A DNA stretch of 64,000 nucleotides from Pontibacter litorisediminis (lineage in GTDB: Bacteria > Bacteroidota > Bacteroidia > Cytophagales > Hymenobacteraceae), in the NCBI RefSeq assembly GCF_029360645.1, contig NZ_JARDUA010000001.1, positions 1,426,001-1,490,000 on the forward strand, in the 5' to 3' direction. Shown here one piece after another: positions 8,682 through 16,784 of the stretch (its first letter is position 1; every line of letters starts with the position of its first letter). The notes under the pieces were generated by a model. It did not search any database and was not told where the DNA came from. It saw nothing but the letters and a program-made list of their open reading frames with translations. The position numbers and the translations under genes were made by a program.

Positions 8682-9019
8682 GTTGGTCGCTAGTATATCC
8701 TCCTCCTAAATTTTAAGGGTGCTAAAAACTTGTTGGTTGAACGTAGCAGAGGGAAATAGGGTTGTAGATGCTGAAAGATTGCTATATAAAACCAGCCTAA
8801 TTATTCTGTTAGCGCCCATTTAAGAAGTTTCACCTCCGAAGAATCCTAAATTCTCCTGCGTTTCAGTTGTACTGCAAAGTCGTGCTGCCCCGCCAATCCC
8901 ACGCAGGCACCTCTCTCTAACTAAGCGACAGCACAGGCTGCACCTGTATGCGGCATCCCATACTTTGCAGGGAGGCATAAACTGACTAATTTACCCGCTC
9001 TTAGCTATATGCCCTTCGT
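8682..9019. other. Divergent intergenic region
   Basis: This 338-base spacer separates the minus-strand glycan operon from the plus-strand acetyltransferase and should hold both promoters. No TANNTTTG box is obvious, though TAATTTAC at 8987 is a weak candidate for the acetyltransferase. No RNA gene or credible ORF was seen. Confidence 0.4.
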
Positions 9020-9619
9020 ATGGACTTTCAAGCAGCCACCCAACTGCAGGACGACCGCGTACTGCTCCGCCGTTACCAGCCGACGGATGTAAACAACCTT
9101 GCCAGCATCGTTTATGACGAAGACATCTGGCGCTTCATGCCCACCCGCATCAGCACTCCCGAGGAGTTGCAGGCATGGGCAGCCACTGTGGAGCAGGGCT
9201 TTGCCACCGGCACCCGCTACACGTTTATGATCGTGGACAGGACCACGGGGCGACTGGCCGGCAGCACCAGCTACGGCAACATTTCGCTGCCCGACAGGCG
9301 CCTGGAAATTGGCTGGACCTGGCTGAGCAAGGCCTGCCGTGGCACCGGGATGAACCGCCACTGCAAATTCTTGCTGCTGCAGTATGCCTTTGAGGAGCTG
9401 CACATGGAGCGGGTGGAGTTAAAGACCGACGTGCTGAACCAGCGCTCGCGCAGGGCCATGCTTAAGATCGGGGCCACAGAAGAAGGTGTGCTACGCAGCC
9501 ACACCCAAATGCATGACGGCCGTCGCCGCGACACCATATACTATAGTATTCTCCGGGCTGAGTGGCCAGCCATAAAACAGCGGGTGTTTTCCGATTTTCT
9601 TGCCTCAGCAGGTACGTGA
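9020..9619 (+). CDS. GNAT N-acetyltransferase, RimJ/RimL type
   Basis: A 199-residue acetyltransferase of the Acetyltransf_3 type. It opens with LQDDRVLLRRYQPTD and has the acetyl-CoA region LEIGWTWLSKACRGTGMNRHCKFLLLQYAFEELHMERVELKTD, in which RGTGMN corresponds to the pyrophosphate-binding loop. NQRSRRAMLKIGATEEGVL is the usual C-terminal signature of RimJ/RimL-like proteins, which acetylate N-terminal amines or small molecules. It is cytosolic. The phosphatase gene follows after 64 bases, so the two may be co-transcribed. The substrate is unknown. Confidence 0.88.
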   Translation: MDFQAATQLQDDRVLLRRYQPTDVNNLASIVYDEDIWRFMPTRISTPEELQAWAATVEQGFATGTRYTFMIVDRTTGRLAGSTSYGNISLPDRRLEIGWTWLSKACRGTGMNRHCKFLLLQYAFEELHMERVELKTDVLNQRSRRAMLKIGATEEGVLRSHTQMHDGRRRDTIYYSILRAEWPAIKQRVFSDFLASAGT

Positions 9620-9683
9620 TAGAATCACAGCAACCACAGTCGGCGGTTACGGGTAAGTATACCGGAACCAAAGCTGCAGACCG

Positions 9684-10259
9684 TTGAGCCCTAGCCCACA
9701 CCGCATTTTCCTTATCCGCCACGCCAAGCCCAAGGTAGACCGTAAGGGCTTTTTTGATGCAGCGGCTGCCCGCAGGTACATCTCCGACTACGACACAGCC
9801 CAGGTGGAGGAGTTTGTGCTCCAGCATGAGGCGCTGCCCTATAAACAAATCAGGAAAGTGTTCTGCAGCACGCTGGTGCGCTCCCAACTCACGGCCCGCG
9901 CTATTTTCGGGGATGGGGTCGAGTTGAAGATTGATCCGACGTTCCGGGAGTTCGAGCGCCGCATTTTTACGCTGCCGTTGCTGCGCATGCCCATCAAACT
10001 GTGGCTGCTGAGTGCCCGCCTGCTCTGGTTCCTGGGCTTTAACAGTCGCGATATCGAGACGTTCCGCCAGGCACGAGCCCGAGCCCGTGAAGCCGCCAAA
10101 CTGCTGGACCAGGATGCCCGCCAGCACCAAACCACTGTGCTGGTCGCCCATGGCCTGCTCAACAACTTTATCCGCCGCGAGCTAAGGCAACTTGGCTGGC
10201 AGGAAAGTATAAAAGGCGGCAGCAGCTTTCTATCAGTACATATGCTTACCCTTGAATAA
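9684..10259 (+). CDS. Histidine phosphatase (phosphoglycerate-mutase-like)
   Basis: A 191-residue protein with the RHG-type signature FLIRHAKPK near the N-terminus; His13 is the phosphate acceptor. The second catalytic histidine is in TVLVAHGLLNNFIRREL. Translation appears to start at TTG (9684), because no ATG precedes the conserved strand. Family members act on phosphorylated metabolites, phosphoproteins or nucleotides. It follows the acetyltransferase gene closely, and nothing nearby points to a particular substrate. The 242 bases after it hold an AT-rich dyad near 10257-10278 and no clear gene. Confidence 0.8.
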   Translation: MSPSPHRIFLIRHAKPKVDRKGFFDAAAARRYISDYDTAQVEEFVLQHEALPYKQIRKVFCSTLVRSQLTARAIFGDGVELKIDPTFREFERRIFTLPLLRMPIKLWLLSARLLWFLGFNSRDIETFRQARARAREAAKLLDQDARQHQTTVLVAHGLLNNFIRRELRQLGWQESIKGGSSFLSVHMLTLE

Positions 10260-10501
10260 GTAAATATTTATACTTATAAATGCAACTTGACGCTTACTAT
10301 AAAGTATAAATACCTGCTGTAGCTGTGCATGTTGCAACTGCCTATCCAGCAGCTCGTTCCTGATGATCGCCTGTAACTTCTGGTAAAACATACTTATAGA
10401 CCCTTCCTACTCTACCAGCTCACGGCTGCAGTCGAGTAAATCACGCTGCTTCTATTTGAATAGACTGATTAGAACACTCCTTATTACTAAACCCCGCAAC
10501 C

Positions 10502-13483
10502 ATGAAGAAAAATGTACTACTAAGTTTACTGATGATCTTGCTGCTGGCACCGGAGGTGTGGGCACAGACGCAGAACGTAAGCGGCAGGGTAACCTCGGCG
10601 TCGGATGGATCCGCACTGCCCGGAGTTACAGTGCTGGAGCAAGGCACAACCAATGGCGTTACCACCGGATCGGACGGAGAGTATAACCTGAGCGTGCAGC
10701 CAAATGCCACCCTGGTCTTCCGCTTTGTTGGCATGACGACGCAAGAGGTGCCTGTGCAGGGGCGAACCACCATAAACGTACAGCTCAGCACAGACCAGAG
10801 ACAGCTGGAGGAAGTGGTGGTAGTGGGCTATGGCACCCAGCTAAAGCAGGAGCTGACAGGTAACATTGCGCAGATCTCGGGTGAGCAGATCGCCAACATA
10901 CCCACCCCATCGCTTGAGTCGGCGCTGCAGGGCAGAGCGGCCGGCGTTTACATTAACCAGGGCAGTGGCAAGCTGGGACAGGGCATTAACATTCGTATTC
11001 GGGGTGCTGCCTCCGTTTCGGCCAGCAACCAGCCGCTTTACGTGGTGGACGGTATTCCGGTAACCTCCTCTGACCTGGGCACCAGCAACTCCGAGCCCCT
11101 CAACCCCATCGCCGATATCAACCCGAACGACATTGCCTCTATCGAGATCCTGAAAGATGCTTCTGCAGCGGCCATCTACGGCTCCAGGGCCTCCAACGGT
11201 GTGGTTATCATTACCACCAAGAGAGGGCAGGCCGGTAAAACCAACATCACGTTCAACTACTACACCGGCTTTAGCCGCCCCACCAAGATCCGGGAGTTCC
11301 TGAATGCGTCGGAGTACATAGAGCTGTTCACGGAGGCGATCGAAAATGTGGGGCGCGACCCCGAGAGCACCTTCGCCAGAAACGGCCTGGACATCAACTC
11401 CCCCTACGACCAGAACTGGGCAGAGGAGCCCTTCAGGACGGGAAGCGTATCCCAGTATGAGATTGGTTTGAGCGGCGGTAACGAGAAAACCCGCTTCTAC
11501 ATTAATGGCAACTACAACACCACAGACGGCATCCTGATCGGCAACGAGTTTGACAGGGCCTCAGGGCGCTTTAACATTGACCACAGCATCAGCAGCAGGT
11601 TCAGGATTGGCGCCAACGTCTCCCTTATCCGCACGCTTAACAAGCGCGTATCCGACGACAACGCCTTCTCCAATGTGATTCAGCTGAACGCCCTCCCCCC
11701 CATCCAGCCCAAGATAGACCCGGAAACGGGGGAGCTAAACCGAAGGACGCTTTACTACAATAACCTGATAGACCAGCGCGACGGCTTTAACGACGCCACC
11801 ACCTACCGCACGATCAGCACCGGTTTTCTGGAAGTGGACCTGCTGCAAAACCTTACGTTCAGGACAGAGCATGGCATAGATTTCCTGAACCTCCAGGAAG
11901 AGCTGTACCTGGGCAGCCAGACACAAGACGGTGGCCCCTCCGGCTACGGCTATAACTCGCAGCTTACGTCTATCAACTACAACACGAACAATACACTCTC
12001 TTATAATACCCTGATCAATGATGCCCATAAGATAGAGGCACTGGCAGGTTTCAGCTACCAGGACGCCAGCACAAGCTCCGCCTCGGTGGAGGCCCGTGGC
12101 TTCCCGAGCGACCGTTTCAGGAAGATAGCCAGTGCGGCGCGTATTACCAGCGGCTCCTCCTCCGAGACAGGTTATGTGTTCGTTTCCTACTATGCCCGCA
12201 CCAACTATGTGCTCAACCAAAAGTACCTGTTCAGTGGCAGCGTCCGGGTGGATGGTTCCTCCAGGTTTGGCTCCGGCAACCGCTACGGCACGTTCCCGGC
12301 CGCTTCAGCCGGATGGATTGTGTCGGAGGAGCCGTTTCTGGGCGACTCCAACCTGCTTAGCTTCTTAAAGCTAAGAGCCAGCTACGGTTTGACAGGTAAT
12401 GCCGAGATTGCCAACTTCGCCCCGCTGGCGCTCTACAGCGCTGCCGCCTATGAAGAGCTGGCAGGCCTGATTCCTACCAGCCTCCCAAGCGAGGACCTGC
12501 GCTGGGAAAAAACCAAGCAGCTGGATGTAGGCATCGACTACGGCCTGTTTGACGACAGGATTACGGGCGAAGTGGACTATTATGTGAAGAACACGGAAGA
12601 CCTGCTGTTGAACCTGCCGATCCCCGGCTACAACGGCTACACCATCATCACCAAGAACATCGGTAAACTCGAAAACAAGGGGGTTGAGTTTGTTGTGAAC
12701 ACCCGCAACCTGGTGGGAGAGTTCCAGTGGAGCACCAACTTTAACATCGCCTTTAACCGCAACAAAGTAACCGACCTTGGCGGAAACACGATCTTCGGTA
12801 ACTCCAGAGGCCTGGGGCAGATACGTGAGGGCGAGCCGATGGCTGTTTTCTGGGGCCCTAAGTATGCCGGCGTTGACCCGCAGACAGGGGATGCCCTGTT
12901 CTACATCCAGGCAGGCAGCGATGAGGTGACCAGTGATTACAGCCAGGCTGAGGACCAGCGCGTGGGTAACCCGAACCCCAAGTACACAGGCGGCCTGACA
13001 AACAACTTCTCTTACAAAGGCTTCGACCTGAACGTGCTGATGCAGTTTGTGCAGGGCAATGACATCTTCAACATGGCCGGTTTCTTCCAATCAGTGAACG
13101 GGGACTACTTCGATAACCAGACAAAGGACCAGCTGAACAGATGGCAACAGCCCGGCGATATTACCGATGTGCCGCAGGCAAGGTATCTGGAGGGAAACGG
13201 CGGCGAGCGCTCCTCCAGATGGGTACAGGACGGCTCGTTCCTGAGAATCAACAATGTGAACCTAGGCTATAGGCTGCCATCCGCCATCACCGAGAGGCTC
13301 CACCTGGAGTCGGCCAGAATCTACGTGCAGGCAACGAACCTGGCCACCTTTACAGACTATGAAGGCTATGACCCTGAGGTGAACACCACCTATTTCGGAC
13401 GCAGCAACGTGAACCTTGGCCACGATTTTTACACTCCGCCCCTGGCCAAAACCTTTACCATAGGCGTGAACATTGGTTTGTAA
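10502..13483 (+). CDS. SusC/RagA-family TonB-dependent outer-membrane transporter
   Basis: A 993-residue outer-membrane receptor. A signal peptide (residues 1-21, ending VWAQ) precedes a carboxypeptidase-regulatory-like domain (about 25-100). Next come a TonB box region containing VVVVGYGTQ and a plug with LQGRAAGVYINQGSG and IRIRGAAS. The remainder is beta barrel, ending FTIGVNIGL with a terminal hydrophobic residue. The family forms a pedal-bin complex with SusD lipoproteins to import glycans or peptides, powered by TonB. The partner gene follows after 17 bases. No glycosidase, sigma factor or hybrid two-component system is adjacent, so the ligand is unknown. Confidence 0.95.
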   Translation: MKKNVLLSLLMILLLAPEVWAQTQNVSGRVTSASDGSALPGVTVLEQGTTNGVTTGSDGEYNLSVQPNATLVFRFVGMTTQEVPVQGRTTINVQLSTDQRQLEEVVVVGYGTQLKQELTGNIAQISGEQIANIPTPSLESALQGRAAGVYINQGSGKLGQGINIRIRGAASVSASNQPLYVVDGIPVTSSDLGTSNSEPLNPIADINPNDIASIEILKDASAAAIYGSRASNGVVIITTKRGQAGKTNITFNYYTGFSRPTKIREFLNASEYIELFTEAIENVGRDPESTFARNGLDINSPYDQNWAEEPFRTGSVSQYEIGLSGGNEKTRFYINGNYNTTDGILIGNEFDRASGRFNIDHSISSRFRIGANVSLIRTLNKRVSDDNAFSNVIQLNALPPIQPKIDPETGELNRRTLYYNNLIDQRDGFNDATTYRTISTGFLEVDLLQNLTFRTEHGIDFLNLQEELYLGSQTQDGGPSGYGYNSQLTSINYNTNNTLSYNTLINDAHKIEALAGFSYQDASTSSASVEARGFPSDRFRKIASAARITSGSSSETGYVFVSYYARTNYVLNQKYLFSGSVRVDGSSRFGSGNRYGTFPAASAGWIVSEEPFLGDSNLLSFLKLRASYGLTGNAEIANFAPLALYSAAAYEELAGLIPTSLPSEDLRWEKTKQLDVGIDYGLFDDRITGEVDYYVKNTEDLLLNLPIPGYNGYTIITKNIGKLENKGVEFVVNTRNLVGEFQWSTNFNIAFNRNKVTDLGGNTIFGNSRGLGQIREGEPMAVFWGPKYAGVDPQTGDALFYIQAGSDEVTSDYSQAEDQRVGNPNPKYTGGLTNNFSYKGFDLNVLMQFVQGNDIFNMAGFFQSVNGDYFDNQTKDQLNRWQQPGDITDVPQARYLEGNGGERSSRWVQDGSFLRINNVNLGYRLPSAITERLHLESARIYVQATNLATFTDYEGYDPEVNTTYFGRSNVNLGHDFYTPPLAKTFTIGVNIGL

Positions 13484-13500
13484 TCTAAATCTGACAAGAC

Positions 13501-14880
13501 ATGACATTCAAAAATAAAATACTGATCGCTCTACTCACCCTCTGCCTCGGCGCCACAGGCTGCGAGGACATGCTGGACGTAGAGCCGCAGCAATCCATAG
13601 ATGCCCGAAACGCGATCACCACCCAGCAGGACCTGCAGGGTGCGGTGATCGGCATGTACGCCCTGCTGGGGGAGCCATCCTTGTACGGCACCAACCTGCT
13701 GCTGCTTCCTGAGCTGCTTGCCTCCGAGGAGAACGTGTTCTGGTATGGTACCTTTGCCGGCTATCGCCAGGTGAGCAACAAGAACATGACATCGGATAAC
13801 ATAGAGGCCCAGCGCACGTGGCTAACGGCCTACGAGGCCATTAACCTTGCAAACATTGTGCTCAGCAAGCTGGAGGTGGCCACAGACCCCGAGGTACGGG
13901 ACCGCATCGAGGGGGAGGCGCTCTTTGTAAGGGGCATTCTGCATTTTGAACTGGTGCGGCTTTACGGAAAAGCGTGGAACGACGGCGACCCTACGACCAA
14001 CCTTGGTGTACCGATCCGCACCACCCCGGTAACCACAGAGGCAGAAGCCAGAGCCTTTGCCCCGCGCAACACCGTTGCCCAAGTATACGAGCAGGCCATC
14101 CAGGACCTGGAGCGTGCCAAGGAACTGCTGCCGGAGCTAAACGAGGAGCGGGCGAACACCTATGCCGCCAGCGCCTTCCTGGCCCGCATCCATTTGCAGC
14201 GCCAGGATTACGCGGCTGCCCTGCAGGAGGCGAACCGCGTTATAGAGGAAGGGCCCTTTACCCTGAACCCTTCGGTATCGGCTATCTTTCAAAATGACAA
14301 CACAGCAGAGTCTATCTTTGAGATACAGCAGAACGACCAGAACAACGCCGGTACCGCCAACGACGGCCTTACCACCTTCTATGCCGACCTGGAGGGTATT
14401 GGCCGTGGTGACGTAACCGTAGCCTCTGCGGACCTGTACGAGGAGCAGGACACCCGCCTGACACAGCTGATTTACACCGGTTTCCTGTATGGCGACATAC
14501 AAAGCGGCAAGTGGACGAGCTACGGGCAGAATATCCCGGTGGTACGCTTAGCAGAGATGTACCTTATCAGAGCCGAGGCTAACCTGCGCCTGGGTTCGGC
14601 TGTGGGCGCAACGCCGTTAGAGGATATCAACCGCATCCGCGAACGAGCTGGCGCCACCCTGCTGACCAGCGTTACGCTGGAGGACGTGCTGCTGGAGCGA
14701 AGGCTTGAGCTGGCCTTTGAGGGCTTCCGTATTCATGACCTTAAACGCACTGAGGGAGAGCTGGTAGGAGAAGATTACACCATCCCCTGGGATGCTGAGG
14801 AGCTGGTCTTCCCTATCCCGAGAAGAGAGATAGATGCTAGCCAAGGCCAACTTACACAGAACCCCGGCTACTCCGGATAA
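13501..14880 (+). CDS. SusD/RagB-family surface lipoprotein
   Basis: A 459-residue substrate-binding lipoprotein that caps the SusC channel. The lipobox is LGATGC, with lipidation on Cys21. The N-terminal SusD-like region covers EDMLDVEPQQSIDARNAITT through the TPR-like helices (EGEALFVRGILHFELVRLYG). The C-terminal RagB region has MYLIRAEANLRLG, LLERRLELAFEGFRIHDLKR and the terminal PIPRREIDASQGQLTQNPGY typical of the family. It is co-transcribed with the upstream SusC gene, and a strong terminator follows 15 bases after the stop. This makes a two-gene uptake unit. Confidence 0.95.
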   Translation: MTFKNKILIALLTLCLGATGCEDMLDVEPQQSIDARNAITTQQDLQGAVIGMYALLGEPSLYGTNLLLLPELLASEENVFWYGTFAGYRQVSNKNMTSDNIEAQRTWLTAYEAINLANIVLSKLEVATDPEVRDRIEGEALFVRGILHFELVRLYGKAWNDGDPTTNLGVPIRTTPVTTEAEARAFAPRNTVAQVYEQAIQDLERAKELLPELNEERANTYAASAFLARIHLQRQDYAAALQEANRVIEEGPFTLNPSVSAIFQNDNTAESIFEIQQNDQNNAGTANDGLTTFYADLEGIGRGDVTVASADLYEEQDTRLTQLIYTGFLYGDIQSGKWTSYGQNIPVVRLAEMYLIRAEANLRLGSAVGATPLEDINRIRERAGATLLTSVTLEDVLLERRLELAFEGFRIHDLKRTEGELVGEDYTIPWDAEELVFPIPRREIDASQGQLTQNPGYSG

Positions 14881-14894
14881 ACAGAGCAACACCA

Positions 14895-14922
14895 AAAAGC
14901 CCCTGTAAGTACAGGGGCTTTT
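14895..14922 (+). terminator. Rho-independent terminator of the susCD pair
   Basis: A perfect 12-base stem (14895-14906 with 14911-14922) encloses a 4-base loop and is followed by an AT-rich tail with TTTTT. It lies just after the SusD stop. Confidence 0.9.
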
Positions 14923-14933
14923 AATTTTTCCTT

Positions 14934-14972
14934 AAAAACTAAACTTTTAGTTTTTAAACTAAGTATATAGTT
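14934..14972 (+). promoter_or_regulatory. Dyad operator candidates upstream of the BlaI-type repressor
   Basis: A perfect 10-base inverted repeat (AAAAACTAAA, 14934-14943, with TTTAGTTTTT, 14946-14955) is followed by a second dyad, AACTA-N6-TAGTT (14957-14972). Both share the ACTA/TAGT core. TATATTTA just downstream resembles a -7 box. BlaI/MecI regulators bind dyads as dimers and usually repress their own operon; assigning these sites to this regulator is inference. Confidence 0.55.
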
Positions 14973-15009
14973 ATATATTTACCACAGAACATCACCCTTT
15001 TATACTTCT

Positions 15010-15402
15010 ATGAAAGAACTGACCAAAGCCGAGGAAGAAATTATGCAGGTGCTCTGGAAGCTGGAGCGGGCCTTTGTACGCGACATTCTGGAGGAGCTAC
15101 CTGAGCCGAAGCCCGCCTACAATACAGTGTCTACCATTGTGCGTATCCTGGAGACAAAGGGCTTTGTGGGGCACGAGGCCTTTGGCAAATCACACCAGTA
15201 CTTCCCGCTGGTAGGGCAGGACAAGTATAAAAGCTTTTTTCTGAAGAACTTCATGAGCGGCTACTTTGGCGGCTCTTTCGAGAAACTGGTCTCCTTCTTT
15301 GCCAAGGATAACAACCTGGATGTGCAGGAGCTGGACCAGCTGCTAAAACACGTAAAGCAAAACCTGGACGAAAACGAGGAAAGCGATGGAAGCACTACTT
15401 AA
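15010..15402 (+). CDS. blaI: BlaI/MecI/CopY-family transcriptional repressor
   Basis: A 130-residue winged-helix repressor. LTKAEEEIMQVLWKLERAFVRDILEEL and PAYNTVSTIVRILETKGFV are the recognition-helix region of the BlaI family. The C-terminal part (SFEKLVSFFAKDNNLDVQELDQLLKHV) is the dimerisation and cleavage domain. The stop overlaps the downstream peptidase start by 17 bases, the usual arrangement of a repressor with its BlaR1-type protease. The protease is expected to inactivate the repressor in response to an envelope signal. No beta-lactamase is adjacent, so antibiotic resistance should not be assumed. Confidence 0.92.
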   Translation: MKELTKAEEEIMQVLWKLERAFVRDILEELPEPKPAYNTVSTIVRILETKGFVGHEAFGKSHQYFPLVGQDKYKSFFLKNFMSGYFGGSFEKLVSFFAKDNNLDVQELDQLLKHVKQNLDENEESDGSTT

Positions 15403-16684
15403 TTACACTTTCAAGGTAAGCATTGCCCTGCTGGCTTTGTACCTGTTTTACTTCCTGGTGCTGCGGGGCCAGAACAGTTTCCGCTTTAACCGGGCGTACC
15501 TGCTGTTGGCTCCCATCATCGCGCTGCGGCTCCCCCTAATCCAATGGCCTGCCATACTTTCCCCGGATGCCGCCGTCTCCAAGGTGCTACAGGCAGTGCA
15601 GCTCGGCGAGGTAGTGGTAACCGCCTACCGGCCTGAAGCGGCGGCGGAAACCGGAGCAGCCTTCCCTTGGGTTCCTCTGCTGACGACCTTGTACTTGCTG
15701 GGTGTGGCGGTGGTGCTTTCCAAGCTCGTGCGGCAGCTGTGGCAGATTCGGCAGCTAAAGGCCCAGGCTATACTTGCGCGGCAGGCTGAGGGGGTAAAAG
15801 TATACCACCTGAGCAGTCCTTACCCCGCCTTCGCCTTCGGGAAAAACATCTTCCTGAGCCAGCAGCAGGAGCCGCTGCAACCCCAGGAACGGGAGCAGGT
15901 GCTGGCCCACGAGTTGGCGCACGTAAAGTATGGCCATACCTGGGATGTCATTTTATACGAGCTGCTCTCGGCTATACTTTGGTTTCACCCTGCCGTGTGG
16001 CTTTTAAAGCAGGAGCTGCGCGATGTGCACGAGTACCAGGCCGACGCTGCCGTGGTGAGCCGGCACCAAACGCAAAAGTATACGTCCCTCCTCTCCCGGG
16101 AGGCCCTGGTAAGTATGGGTTTGCCGGTGGGCAGCTACTTTACCAAGCCACAGGTGCTCAAGCGGCTGCAGATGCTGCAACGGCAGGGGCACAAACCAGG
16201 CTGGGTGCGTCCGCTGCTCGCCGCCCCGCTCCTGTTGGCATTAGCCTTTCTGCTGGCCCGGCAGCAGGCTACGGCCGAAAACTCAAGTTTAACCCCAAGC
16301 ACCAGCTCTGACGTGCTTCCAGCTGTAACCATTTCAGACGATGAAGTAACTGCTCCATCCGGAGAACAGCCTTATACTTACGTGGAGCAGATGCCCACGT
16401 TTGAAGGCGGTGACAAAGGCCTGATGCAGTTCCTGGGAAAAAATACCCGCTTTCCGAAGGCAGCACAGGCGGCCGGCGTGGAAGGCTTGGTGGTCCTGAG
16501 CTTTGTTGTTGACCGGGATGGCTCCTTATCCAACATTGAGGTAGTGAAATCCCTGGGGCAGGGCACTGACGAGGAGGCCATGCGCGTGGTACAGCTGATG
16601 GACGGTAAATGGAACCCCGGCAGACAAAACGGTAAGGCCGTGCCGGTACGGTATACCCTGCCTATCCGCTTCGCCATCAAGTAA
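15386..16684 (+). CDS. M56 (BlaR1-like) membrane metallopeptidase with C-terminal TonB domain
   Basis: A 432-residue integral membrane protease. Hydrophobic helices lie near residues 8-25, 35-50 and 95-112. The zincin site is VLAHELAHVKYGH, with His175, Glu176 and His179, and DVHEYQADAAVV supplies the downstream Glu ligand. Another hydrophobic helix (LLAAPLLLALAFLLA) precedes a periplasmic linker. The C-terminus (about 330-432) is a TonB_C domain: YVEQMPTFEGGDKGLMQFL, then AGVEGLVVLSFVVDRDGS and TLPIRFAIK. BlaR1 sensors instead have a penicillin-binding domain at this position. It overlaps blaI and probably cleaves that repressor when its periplasmic domain is engaged. Confidence 0.9.
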   Translation: MEALLNYTFKVSIALLALYLFYFLVLRGQNSFRFNRAYLLLAPIIALRLPLIQWPAILSPDAAVSKVLQAVQLGEVVVTAYRPEAAAETGAAFPWVPLLTTLYLLGVAVVLSKLVRQLWQIRQLKAQAILARQAEGVKVYHLSSPYPAFAFGKNIFLSQQQEPLQPQEREQVLAHELAHVKYGHTWDVILYELLSAILWFHPAVWLLKQELRDVHEYQADAAVVSRHQTQKYTSLLSREALVSMGLPVGSYFTKPQVLKRLQMLQRQGHKPGWVRPLLAAPLLLALAFLLARQQATAENSSLTPSTSSDVLPAVTISDDEVTAPSGEQPYTYVEQMPTFEGGDKGLMQFLGKNTRFPKAAQAAGVEGLVVLSFVVDRDGSLSNIEVVKSLGQGTDEEAMRVVQLMDGKWNPGRQNGKAVPVRYTLPIRFAIK

Positions 16685-16784
16685 AGTATAAATTTCCCTT
16701 TAATAAACACCTTTTTCAGCTCGTTTTGGGCTGATACAGGATAATTATTGCCTTTTTCCAAGTAAAAAACAAACCAATCAAACC

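Noticed and set aside
10233-10391. A 52-codon minus-strand frame between the phosphatase and SusC genes (starts MFYQKLQAIIRNELL).
   Set aside because: It overlaps the end of the phosphatase gene, contains AAGTATA-rich AT sequence, and matches no known family.
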